Assembly (NCBI RefSeq): GCF_013415105.1
Contig: NZ_JACCDF010000008.1
Location: 62,001-126,000 of the forward strand
Direction of reading: 5' to 3'
Length of the DNA stretch: 64,000 nt
Origin: Vreelandella salicampi
GTDB taxonomy: Bacteria > Pseudomonadota > Gammaproteobacteria > Pseudomonadales > Halomonadaceae
Part shown: piece after piece, positions 44,583-51,482 of the stretch
Position numbering within the stretch: the stretch's first letter is position 1
How the letters are laid out: every line of letters begins with the position of its first letter
The notes under the pieces: generated by a model
Database searches by the model: none
The model's input: the letters and a program-made list of their open reading frames with translations, nothing else
Told to the model about the DNA's origin: nothing
Translations under genes and position numbers: made by a program

Positions 44583-45260
44583 TTAGCCTTTTAAGTGTGT
44601 TTTTAAGGCGCTCGTTAACGCGCCTGCGGTGGGGGAGTACAACACGCGCTGCACGATGTCACCTTCGCGGTTGACCAAGTAAAGCGATGCGCTGTGATCG
44701 ATGGTGTACTCCATGGCAGAGCCCTCGGCTTCAGCGCGGCGCCAAATCACCCCGTAGCGCTCGGCGATATCTTCTAGCTGCGCTTGGCTACCGGTGGCGC
44801 CGATAAAACGTTCGCCAAAAAAGCCGGTATATTCTCGCAAGCGCTCGATGTTATCGCGCTCGGGGTCAACCGAGATCATTAGCGGTACTACGCGTTCGCG
44901 CTGCTCTGGCGTTAACTGCGTGAGTGCCTGCTTTTTTACTGCCTGGTTCATGGGGCACACATCCGGGCAGTAGGTGTAGCCAAACGATACCACCGCGAGC
45001 TGGTCTTCCTCAAGCTGTGTGAGCGAGAAATCGCCCTGCGTTGAAGGGAGCTCAATGGGCCCGCCGATAGGCTCACCGTTTTGATCGGGCGCCACCGTAT
45101 AGCGGTAAAGCCCAAACGCGCTGACAAGCAAAAGCAGCACAAAAAGCGCGCCACCTATCCAGAGGGGCGCGCTTTTTGTTGCTCTTTTTTTTGAAGCAGT
45201 GTTTTTAGAAGCCATGTTTTTAGAAGCCACATTTTTAGTGGCGACGCGAGAGTTGGCCAT
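44583..45260 (-). CDS. SCO1/SenC family copper chaperone
   Basis: Membrane-anchored periplasmic thioredoxin-like protein of 225 residues that delivers copper to cytochrome oxidase. Cu-binding residues are the two Cys of YTYCPDVCPMN and the His of YTIDHSASLYL. Before the membrane helix (APLWIGGALFVLLLLVSAFGL) is an unusual stretch of five imperfect pentapeptide repeats. The ATG at 45260 has GGAG eight bases upstream; a longer frame exists but lacks one. Upstream in the same operon, four bases away, is a membrane-anchored hypothetical gene. Confidence 0.9.
   Translation of the reverse strand: MANSRVATKNVASKNMASKNTASKKRATKSAPLWIGGALFVLLLLVSAFGLYRYTVAPDQNGEPIGGPIELPSTQGDFSLTQLEEDQLAVVSFGYTYCPDVCPMNQAVKKQALTQLTPEQRERVVPLMISVDPERDNIERLREYTGFFGERFIGATGSQAQLEDIAERYGVIWRRAEAEGSAMEYTIDHSASLYLVNREGDIVQRVLYSPTAGALTSALKTHLKG
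45201..45245. repeat. 15-bp tandem repeats at the start of the SCO gene
   Basis: Units GTTTTTAGAAGCCAT (45201-45215), GTTTTTAGAAGCCAC (45216-45230) and the degenerate ATTTTTAGTGGCGAC (45231-45245). They encode repeats of the type xA(S/T)K(N/K) in the cytoplasmic arm of the SCO protein; copy number may vary between strains. Confidence 0.8.
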
Positions 45261-45264
45261 GGTG

Positions 45265-45768
45265 TTAGCTCCGGATGACATCAAAATCAAACCAACTGCC
45301 GATTCTACCGTCAGGCGTATCGACAATAACCCGTGCGCGCCACGGCATGACGGCTTGGGTACAAATACTCACTTGCCCCTGACCGTAAAAGCGTCCCTCG
45401 CTTGTGGCGTCTAGCGTAAAGCGGTGCAGCCCCATGTCCATATCACGGCCGATAAAGTCGACCTTCACCGTGTTTGCCTCAACGCCTTCAACAGTGACAT
45501 TAAGCGGCAAAATCTTCAGGGCCTCAATACGTGCATCTACATCAACCGCAAAGCTCAACTGGCCCTTATCCCCGAGCGTGGCCGAGCAGGGGGCGTTATG
45601 CAAATCGCAGCCAGGCGCCGGTGAGTACCAGGTAACATTCGCATCGTCGCGCAGCCAGTGGGAGAAGGCATACCAGCTAAGCGCCGCCAGCGCGAGCACG
45701 GTGACCAAAATAAGCCCCTTAAGCACGGGGATTCGTGCGGCATCAGCAGGTTCTGAAGTTGGTTTCAT
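45265..45768 (-). CDS. Membrane-anchored periplasmic protein of unknown function, linked to SCO
   Basis: A 167-residue protein with one N-terminal membrane helix (VLKGLILVTVLALAALSWYAFSHW) and a periplasmic beta-rich part. Cys residues occur in PGCDLHNAPCSATLGDKG and VSICTQAVMPWRARV, together with a His/Met segment (DMDMGLHRFTL). It begins at ATG 45768, four bases ahead of the SCO gene, so the two are co-transcribed. The metal-like residues and the partner suggest copper or cytochrome oxidase assembly, but no recognised family was assigned. Similar small proteins precede SCO genes in pseudomonads, as far as I recall. Confidence 0.72.
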   Translation of the reverse strand: MKPTSEPADAARIPVLKGLILVTVLALAALSWYAFSHWLRDDANVTWYSPAPGCDLHNAPCSATLGDKGQLSFAVDVDARIEALKILPLNVTVEGVEANTVKVDFIGRDMDMGLHRFTLDATSEGRFYGQGQVSICTQAVMPWRARVIVDTPDGRIGSWFDFDVIRS

Positions 45769-45871
45769 GGCAAAATCATCGCGACACAAGCCGTCAAGTG
45801 GTTTAACAGCTTACTTTAACAGCTAATCCGCCGACGTCCCTGTGCTGGGATGTCGCAGGTGAGGAGATGCG

Positions 45872-46801
45872 ATGCAAGGGGTTGCAGGTCAAAGCATAAC
45901 CGGTGCGTTAGGGCCGCTTTTTTTGCTGATTCTATTTGGCGCGGTGCTGGGGTATCGCCGCTGGCCTAGTGCTGAGTTTTGGGCGCAAATGGAGCGGGTG
46001 ATTTATTTTGTTTTGTTTCCGGCGATGTTGGTGGCGACGCTGGCGACGGCAGATGTGTCCGAGGTGCCCGTTGCCCGCTTGGCGGTAGTGCTTCTGGGGG
46101 CGATAAGCGTTTTTGCGCTGCTGCTTTGGCGCGTGCGTGGCTGGCTGGGGTTGGACTCCGCGGCGTTTACCTCCGTTTTTCAAGGTGCCATTCGCTTTAA
46201 CACCTACGTCGGTGTGGCGGGAGCAGCGGCGCTGCATGGCAGTGCCGGGGCGACCACGGCGGCAGTGGCGGTGGCGCTGATGGTGCCGGTGGTTAATGTC
46301 ATGTGCGTGGCAAGCTTTGTCGCTGCGGGTACGCTGGGGCGGGGGAGCCTGGGGAAAAGTATCGCGGCGCTGGTGAAAAACCCGCTGATTCTTGGCTGCC
46401 TGGTGGGCATTGGTTTGAACCTTTCGGGCATTGGTTTACCCGGCTGGAGCGAAGATAGCGTCTCGCTTATGGGGCGTGCTGCACTGCCGCTGGGGCTTGT
46501 CGCGGTGGGCGTGGCGCTGCGCCCCGCCGCGCTTTTGCGCTTTGATCGTGGCGTGCTGGCTACCAATAGCGTGAAGCTTGCGCTGCTTCCCGCACTGGTA
46601 TTGGCCCTGGCCTGGCTTCTGGGCTTGGATAACGTGACACGTGACGTCGCCCTGCTGTTTGCCGCTCTCCCTACGGCCACCTCGGCGTATATTTTGTCGC
46701 GCCAGCTTGGTGGTGATGCTGAGCTGATGGCGGCCATTATCACCGGTCAGACGCTTATCGCCATGCTGACGCTACCGCTTTGGCTGCAACTCATTGGGTA
46801 G
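45872..46801 (+). CDS. AEC (auxin efflux carrier) family transporter
   Basis: Inner-membrane carrier of 309 residues with about ten helices in two halves. Family traits are the N-terminal LGPLFLLILFGAVLGY, FVLFPAMLVATLATAD, the GAIRFNTYVGVAGAAALHG region, KNPLILGCLVGIGLNLSGI and the C-terminal LFAALPTATSAYILSRQLGGD. Bacterial members move malate, malonate or other organic anions; the substrate is unknown here. Divergent from the SCO operon by about 100 bases, with its ribosome-binding site GAGGAG. Confidence 0.87.
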   Translation: MQGVAGQSITGALGPLFLLILFGAVLGYRRWPSAEFWAQMERVIYFVLFPAMLVATLATADVSEVPVARLAVVLLGAISVFALLLWRVRGWLGLDSAAFTSVFQGAIRFNTYVGVAGAAALHGSAGATTAAVAVALMVPVVNVMCVASFVAAGTLGRGSLGKSIAALVKNPLILGCLVGIGLNLSGIGLPGWSEDSVSLMGRAALPLGLVAVGVALRPAALLRFDRGVLATNSVKLALLPALVLALAWLLGLDNVTRDVALLFAALPTATSAYILSRQLGGDAELMAAIITGQTLIAMLTLPLWLQLIG

Positions 46802-46833
46802 AAGAAAGTAAATAAAAAATATTCGCATTAGTG

Positions 46834-46862
46834 TTGACGAGCTAAATGAGAATGATTATATT
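46834..46862 (+). promoter_or_regulatory. Sigma-70 promoter overlapped by a Fur box
   Basis: TTGACG (46834-46839), a 17-base spacer, and TATATT (46857-46862) form a near-consensus promoter. AAATGAGAATGATTATA (46844-46860) covers the spacer and -10, matching the classic Fur-box core (ATAATCATTCTCATT on the other strand). Its placement implies repression by Fur with iron. The predicted start point is about 46869. Confidence 0.75.
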
Positions 46863-46868
46863 GTGATT

Positions 46869-47002
46869 GTGGCGTTGGATGAGGCGCCACAGCCAAGGCA
46901 GAATTTGGTGAAGAAAGTACCCGCCAGTTTCCTGCCATGGTTTCTCCCTCTCATTGCTAGTCACGGTCTTTTTGCCGCCCCACTCGGGCGGCTTTCTTTT
47001 TT
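46869..47002 (+). ncRNA. Candidate Fur-regulated small RNA (PrrF/RyhB-like)
   Basis: The strong Fur-overlapped promoter is followed by about 134 bases without a convincing reading frame and by a rho-independent terminator. The expected 5' end folds into a hairpin (GTGGCG 46869-46874 with CGCCAC 46885-46890). The central part is unstructured and rich in C and U (TTTCTCCCTCTCATTGCTAG, 46941-46960), as in antisense cores. From memory 46939-46967 resembles the core of Pseudomonas PrrF, but no alignment was possible. Alternative: leader of the GST gene, although the terminator stands between. Confidence 0.55.
46974..47002 (+). terminator. Rho-independent terminator of the candidate small RNA
   Basis: Seven-bp GC stem GCCGCCC / GGGCGGC (46974-46980 with 46986-46992), loop CACTC, then TTTCTTTTTT. 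It could also end transcripts of the AEC gene. Confidence 0.88.
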
Positions 47003-47011
47003 CTGCCGCCG

Positions 47012-47017
47012 TATAAT
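47012..47017 (+). promoter_or_regulatory. Possible -10 element of the GST gene
   Basis: A consensus TATAAT 74 bases before the GST start and ten bases beyond the small-RNA terminator. No good -35 hexamer is seen, so it is only suggestive. Confidence 0.35.
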
Positions 47018-47090
47018 CGATGGCGCTAATTGCACTTTCCCCGTCTGCCTTGCATGCTGTGAGAGTTCCCTATTGCGCAAGGAGACCACC

Positions 47091-47705
47091 ATGCCGCCTT
47101 CTCTCACGCTTTATCTCAATACGTCATCGCCCTACGCGCGCGTTGTGCACGTATGTTTGCATGAAACCCGCTTAATTGAGCAGACCGAGCTATGCTGGTG
47201 CGACCCTTGGGCTACCGACAGCGCGCTTGTGGATATTACCCCACTCAGCCGTATACCGGCGCTTGTGACAGAAGACGGGCAGGTGCTGACAGAGTCGCTT
47301 TTAATTGCCCACTACGTGGACAGTCTCAGCGAAAACGTGCCATTGGTGCCGGAAAAACAGCGTGAGGCGGTGCTCTCGCTTGCGGGGTTTGGCCAGGGGT
47401 TAATGGAGGCGGCTTTTCAGACCGTCATCGCACGCAAGCACCAAGGCAGTGAAGCCGATACCAGTGTGCTGGGTATGCGCCGCGTGAGTGCTATCGAGCG
47501 CACCCTCGCCACGCTGAACGCCCACCCCGGCATTGAGGCGCCGCAAACCGAGCGCACCTTGGGCGCGATTGTGGTGGCGGTGGCCCTGGCGTACCTGAGC
47601 TTTCGTCTGCCGGCGTTTGATTGGGAGAACCGTTTCCCTGCATTACAGGCGTGGTACGCCGAGGTGACCGATAGCGAGAGTTTTGCGCTTACGGCGTTTG
47701 AATAG
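47091..47705 (+). CDS. Glutathione S-transferase family protein
   Basis: Cytosolic protein of 204 residues. The N-terminal thioredoxin-like domain starts LTLYLNTSSPYARVVHVCLHE and has the cis-Pro/glutathione-site IPALVTEDGQVLTESLLIAHYV; the C-terminal half is helical with FRLPAFDWENRFPALQAWY. Such proteins conjugate or reduce electrophiles and peroxides; the substrate is unknown. ATG 47091 is chosen because AAGGAG lies six bases upstream and it starts the conserved fold. Confidence 0.9.
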   Translation: MPPSLTLYLNTSSPYARVVHVCLHETRLIEQTELCWCDPWATDSALVDITPLSRIPALVTEDGQVLTESLLIAHYVDSLSENVPLVPEKQREAVLSLAGFGQGLMEAAFQTVIARKHQGSEADTSVLGMRRVSAIERTLATLNAHPGIEAPQTERTLGAIVVAVALAYLSFRLPAFDWENRFPALQAWYAEVTDSESFALTAFE

Positions 47706-47740
47706 GCCGTTTTACTCAGGCTTCTTATTCAGATTCAGGC

Positions 47741-48475
47741 TCAGGCTTCCCGGCGGTAAATCAAATCCCACACGCCGTGACCGAGTTTTTCACCGCGCGC
47801 TTCAAATTTGGTCAGCGGGCGAAACTCGGGCCGTGGGACAAAAGGCGCGGTATTGGCCGTCGCCGTATTGGTATAGCCTGGGGCGGCTTCCATCACCTCC
47901 GCCATCCACTCGGCATAGGCTTCCCAGTCGGTGGCCATATGGAAGGTGCCGCCCGGTTTTAAACGCGTACGGATCAGCTCAACAAAGGCGGGCTGCACGA
48001 TGCGTCGTTTGTGGTGTTTTTTCTTTGGCCACGGGTCGGGGAAGAACAGCTGCAGCGTATCCAGGCTGCCTTCCGGGATGCACTGCTCCAGCACGGCGAG
48101 CGCGTCTTCGCGGTAAACGCGCAGATTCGTTAGCCCGCGCTTGTCGGCTTCATCTAGTAGTTTACCCACGCCGGGGGCGTGTACCTCGATGCCGATAAAG
48201 TCGGTGTCGGGGTGCGTCTGGGCTTGCTCAATCAGCGATTGGCCCATGCCAAAGCCGATCTCTAACACCCGTGGCGCTTGGCGGCCAAAAAGCGCGTCAA
48301 GCGCTTGTCGACCCTCGGCAAGGGTTAGCCCCAAGCGCGGCCATACGTCTTCCAGGCCACGGGTTTGCGCCTGGGTCATACGCCCAGCGCGAATCACATA
48401 GCTTTTGATGCCGCGACGGTGCAGCGGCGCCTCGGCGTTTTCGGGGCCGGTAGTTGGCTCAGTCGAGTCGGTCAT
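47741..48475 (-). CDS. trmB: tRNA (guanine-N7-)-methyltransferase
   Basis: SAM-dependent enzyme of 244 residues making m7G46 in tRNA variable loops. SAM-binding [15 protein letters not shown], the active-site [18 protein letters not shown] and the C-terminal [19 protein letters not shown] are all typical. The N-terminal [18 protein letters not shown] is the family extension. Followed 26 bases downstream... on its transcript side by no gene, it sits directly after thiG in the same direction, so thiS-thiG-trmB may form one unit. Confidence 0.95.
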   Translation of the reverse strand: MTDSTEPTTGPENAEAPLHRRGIKSYVIRAGRMTQAQTRGLEDVWPRLGLTLAEGRQALDALFGRQAPRVLEIGFGMGQSLIEQAQTHPDTDFIGIEVHAPGVGKLLDEADKRGLTNLRVYREDALAVLEQCIPEGSLDTLQLFFPDPWPKKKHHKRRIVQPAFVELIRTRLKPGGTFHMATDWEAYAEWMAEVMEAAPGYTNTATANTAPFVPRPEFRPLTKFEARGEKLGHGVWDLIYRREA

Positions 48476-48501
48476 GGAGTCTCTGTGATGGTATCTCTGT
48501 G

Positions 48502-49296
48502 TCAGCCGTTGATACGGCCAGCAAAAGGGGTAGAAGGGTCTGCGCTTTGGCGCCGCGGCATACGCCCGGCCAAAAACGCATCGCGCCCGGCTTCAACAGC
48601 ACGTTTCATGGCACGCGCCATGCGCAAAGGCTCGCGGGCGTGGGCAATGGCGCTATTGAGCAGCACGCCGTCGCAGCCTAACTCCATCGCCATGGCAGCG
48701 TCCGACGCGGTGCCGATGCCGGCATCCACTAACACGGGTACTTGGCTTTGCTCAACAATCAAGCGCACGTTGTACGGGTTTTGGATGCCGTGACCGGAGC
48801 CGATCAGCGAGCCCAGCGGCATGATGGCGCAGCAGCCCATGGCTTCGAGTTCGCGTGCCACAATAGGGTCGTCGCTGGTATACACCATGACGTCAAAACC
48901 ATCGGCGAGTAGCGTTTCTGCAGCTTTGAGCGTCTCGACCACGTTGGGGTAAAGCGTGTGATCATCGCCGAGCACTTCCAGCTTGACCAGGTTATGGCCA
49001 TCAAGCAGCTCCCGCGCCAAGCGGCAGGTGCGCACGGCGTCTTTGGCGGTATAGCAGCCGGCGGTGTTGGGCAAGAGCGTATAGCGCGCAGGCGACACGG
49101 TATCCAGCAGGTTGGGTGCGTCCGCATCCTGGCCGAGGTTGGTACGGCGTACGGCAAAAGTGACAATCTCGGCGCCGCTTTCGGCAATCGCCGCACCGGT
49201 TTCGTCGACGTCTTTATATTTGCCGGTGCCAACGAGCAGGCGAGAGTTGAACTCGCGGCCGGCAATTGTCAGCGGCGTGTCGATGAGCTGTGTCAT
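48502..49296 (-). CDS. thiG: Thiazole synthase
   Basis: Makes the thiazole phosphate of thiamine from deoxyxylulose 5-phosphate, dehydroglycine and sulfur carried by ThiS. The 264-residue TIM barrel shows [14 protein letters not shown], the Schiff-base Lys in [25 protein letters not shown] and [19 protein letters not shown]. The ATG at 49296 gives the family start [16 protein letters not shown]. It follows thiS by 34 bases. The remaining thiazole genes (thiF, thiO or thiH) are not in the window. Confidence 0.96.
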   Translation of the reverse strand: MTQLIDTPLTIAGREFNSRLLVGTGKYKDVDETGAAIAESGAEIVTFAVRRTNLGQDADAPNLLDTVSPARYTLLPNTAGCYTAKDAVRTCRLARELLDGHNLVKLEVLGDDHTLYPNVVETLKAAETLLADGFDVMVYTSDDPIVARELEAMGCCAIMPLGSLIGSGHGIQNPYNVRLIVEQSQVPVLVDAGIGTASDAAMAMELGCDGVLLNSAIAHAREPLRMARAMKRAVEAGRDAFLAGRMPRRQSADPSTPFAGRING

Positions 49297-49330
49297 GGTG
49301 AACTCCTTAAAAGTGAACGCTGCAAAAACG

Positions 49331-49552
49331 CTAGCCGCCGCCAATGGCGTGGACGATTTCGATCTCATCGCCCTCGGCTAAGTGTGTCTCGGCGAGCTGG
49401 CTTTTGGGCACAATCGCTTCGTTAATTTCGACAGCGATGCGGCGGTCGCTAAGCCCCAACTGCTCAACCAAGTCAGCGGCTGAGGCAGGGGTGTCGACGG
49501 TACTTTCAAGTGTGTACGGCTCGCCATTGAGGCGAATCTGAATAGTGGACAT
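49331..49552 (-). CDS. thiS: Sulfur carrier protein ThiS
   Basis: Ubiquitin-like carrier of 73 residues whose C-terminal glycine forms a thiocarboxylate for thiazole formation. The sequence [14 protein letters not shown] begins the fold and it ends [11 protein letters not shown], the glycine tail required for adenylation. Starts at ATG 49552, four codons inside a longer frame. Directly upstream of thiG, as expected. Confidence 0.94.
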   Translation of the reverse strand: MSTIQIRLNGEPYTLESTVDTPASAADLVEQLGLSDRRIAVEINEAIVPKSQLAETHLAEGDEIEIVHAIGGG

Positions 49553-49669
49553 GGCGTTGGGCACGAGTTGGCGGGTGCATGTATCCGTTAATATGGGCGC
49601 TATTGTAGCGGTTTCAACGCGGTCAAACAGCTATAAAACACCACACAAAGGCAGATGAGGAGATAATCG

Positions 49670-50050
49670 GTGCAGCAAGTGAATAAGTGGGCTTGGGTCG
49701 GCGTGGCGCTCTCCGGGGCGATAACGGTGGCGCTAGGCGCTTACGCCGCCCATGGGCTGAGTGCTCGCGTCAGTACTAATCTGGTCAGCGCGGTGGAAAC
49801 CGGTGTGCGCTATCAAGCGTGGCATACGCTTGCCATTATGGTGCTTTTGGTGTGGCAAAGCGTGCGTCCGCTCGCCGGGCAGCGTTGGGTGATAGCTCTA
49901 TGGGCGCTCGGCGTTGCGTGTTTTTCTGGCTCGCTTTACCTAATGGCGTTGGTCGGGCTGAATTTGGGAATTATCACTCCCTTCGGCGGATTGCTACTGA
50001 TCGCGGGTTGGTTGACGCTTGCAGGTACGGCCTTGTTAAGTGACCGCTAG
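49670..50050 (+). CDS. DUF423 family membrane protein
   Basis: A 126-residue protein with four membrane helices and the DUF423/YwdK pattern: GALGAYAAHGLS-like start (ALGAYAAHGLSARVS), VETGVRYQAWHTLAIM, LWALGVACFSGSLYLMAL and TPFGGLLLIAGWLTLA. Function is unknown in the family. It uses a GTG start at 49670 with GAGGAG seven bases ahead. Divergent from thiS. Confidence 0.9.
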   Translation: MQQVNKWAWVGVALSGAITVALGAYAAHGLSARVSTNLVSAVETGVRYQAWHTLAIMVLLVWQSVRPLAGQRWVIALWALGVACFSGSLYLMALVGLNLGIITPFGGLLLIAGWLTLAGTALLSDR

Positions 50051-50063
50051 CTGGCGGCTTTAT

Positions 50064-50819
50064 TCACGACAGCAGCATACGCAACGGCATCCATAGCCCC
50101 ATGGCAATCATTATTAGGTTTTCAGTGAGCGAGACAAAGCCTAGAGGCACGTTGCTGTTGCCGCCTACACAGGCGCATTTGAGCTCGCGCTTATCAATAT
50201 ATACAGCTTTAAAGACGGAAACGGCCCCCACGGTACCGACAAATAGTGCCAAAGGGGCGGCGATCCAGATAAGAGCGCCTGCCACCATGAGAACGCCAGC
50301 CAGCGTCTCGGCATAGGGGTAAACGTAGCTATAGGGGACGTAGCGCTGGGCGAGCAGGTCGTAGTTGAGAAACATATTGCTGAAGCTTTCGACATCTTGC
50401 AGCTTCTGCAGGCCTAACAGCGCCATGGCCGTGGCGATGGCGTACTCTGGCATACGGATGGATAATAGCGTGCCTTGAGCCGCCCAGCTGATGGCCAAAC
50501 CGATGAACAGCGCCGTGGCAAAAATCGCGATAACCGGGCGATAGGTGGTGGCATCGGCATCCGGAACACCCATCCCCAAATACTCGCGGAGCGCTTCGTA
50601 GCCGCCGACATGCTCATCGCCGACGTAAACTTGCGGGGTGGTATCGACGTTTTCCCGCTCTTTAAACGCCTCGATTTCTTCCCGCGAGGTCAAGGGGTTG
50701 TCCTTTACTTCAAAGCCTTTGCGCTTGAGTAGATCGACGGTCTTCATACCAAAAGGGCAAAGATGATCGGGCGTTTTCATCCGGTAAACATGCGCAATAG
50801 GGCGATTGCTGGATTCCAT
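50064..50819 (-). CDS. Glutaredoxin-MauE/DoxX fusion membrane protein
   Basis: A 251-residue fusion. Residues 1-80 form a glutaredoxin-like domain with a single active-site Cys (HLCPFGMK, Cys21) and the glutathione-binding TTPQVYVGDEHVGGYEAL. Residues 90-250 carry four membrane helices of the MauE/DoxX type, ending with the paired cysteines of LKCACVGGNSNVPLGF. Such fusions are thought to reduce or shuttle thiols across the membrane, but no reaction is proven. The CxxC of dithiol glutaredoxins is reduced to CPFG. Monocistronic, convergent with the DUF423 gene. Confidence 0.86.
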   Translation of the reverse strand: MESSNRPIAHVYRMKTPDHLCPFGMKTVDLLKRKGFEVKDNPLTSREEIEAFKERENVDTTPQVYVGDEHVGGYEALREYLGMGVPDADATTYRPVIAIFATALFIGLAISWAAQGTLLSIRMPEYAIATAMALLGLQKLQDVESFSNMFLNYDLLAQRYVPYSYVYPYAETLAGVLMVAGALIWIAAPLALFVGTVGAVSVFKAVYIDKRELKCACVGGNSNVPLGFVSLTENLIMIAMGLWMPLRMLLS

Positions 50820-50921
50820 TTTCAGCCTCCTTGAGGGGTATTCCTTGCGATTACGACTCCTTTTTCAGCTTAGTCGCTGGTGCCGCCCTTAGGTCAAGTT
50901 TTCGCGATGGCCGCCCGGAGG

Positions 50922-51338
50922 CTAAGCCTTATCCGGCAGAACGTAGCTTGCCGTGACGTGGATCACCGGCTTGGACTCATCGGCGGCGGAGACAATCAGC
51001 ACTTCGCCTACTGCGAGGCGGCGGCCGAGTTTGATGAGTTTGGCGTGGGCGATGATGTCGTGTTCACCCGAGGCGGCGCGCAGAAAGTGGCAGTTCAAGT
51101 CGCTGGTCACGGCCATCGGCTCGGGGCCGATTTGCGCCAGAATCGCGACATAAAGCGCGACATCGGCGAAGCCCATCATCGTCGGGCCGGAAACCCGGGG
51201 GCCGGGGCGCAAATGCTCATGGCCGATGTTGAGCCGCATGGTGGCGCACATTTCACCCACGCTTTCGATTTTGCCCATGTGCTGGGGGAAGACGTCATCG
51301 AGAAAGTGCTCGATTTGTTCAACGGTCATGACGGTCAT
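50922..51338 (-). CDS. PaaI-family hotdog thioesterase
   Basis: Acyl-CoA thioesterase-like protein of 138 residues, hotdog fold. Typical segments are HLRPGPRVSGPTMMGFADVALYVAILAQIG (the central helix), VTSDLNCHFLRAA and the strand LGRRLAVGEVLIVSA. Substrate unknown. The start at 51338 has AAAGGA eight bases upstream; its transcript begins close to the glcB terminator, so it is separate from glcB. Confidence 0.85.
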   Translation of the reverse strand: MTVMTVEQIEHFLDDVFPQHMGKIESVGEMCATMRLNIGHEHLRPGPRVSGPTMMGFADVALYVAILAQIGPEPMAVTSDLNCHFLRAASGEHDIIAHAKLIKLGRRLAVGEVLIVSAADESKPVIHVTASYVLPDKA

Positions 51339-51403
51339 TGTTATTTTCCTTTCATTGTTCTTTGTTTCTTACTGGAACGTAAACGTTAACTTTGCCCTAA
51401 GCT

Positions 51404-51441
51404 AAACAAAAGCCCCTTAAGGTGCGAGGCCTTAAGGGGCT
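51404..51441 (-). terminator. Rho-independent terminator of glcB
   Basis: Perfect 12-bp stem AGCCCCTTAAGG / CCTTAAGGGGCT (51411-51422 with 51430-51441) with a seven-base loop; in the leftward direction followed by TTTGTTTAG. Confidence 0.9.
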
Positions 51442-51482
51442 GATAGCGACTATGGTCTAGTGCGCTCTGTCGGGCCTAGCGA

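Noticed and set aside
49553-49669. Possible TPP riboswitch upstream of thiS
   Set aside because: Neither strand shows the conserved CTGAGA and ACCTG elements of the THI box. The same holds for the thiD leader.
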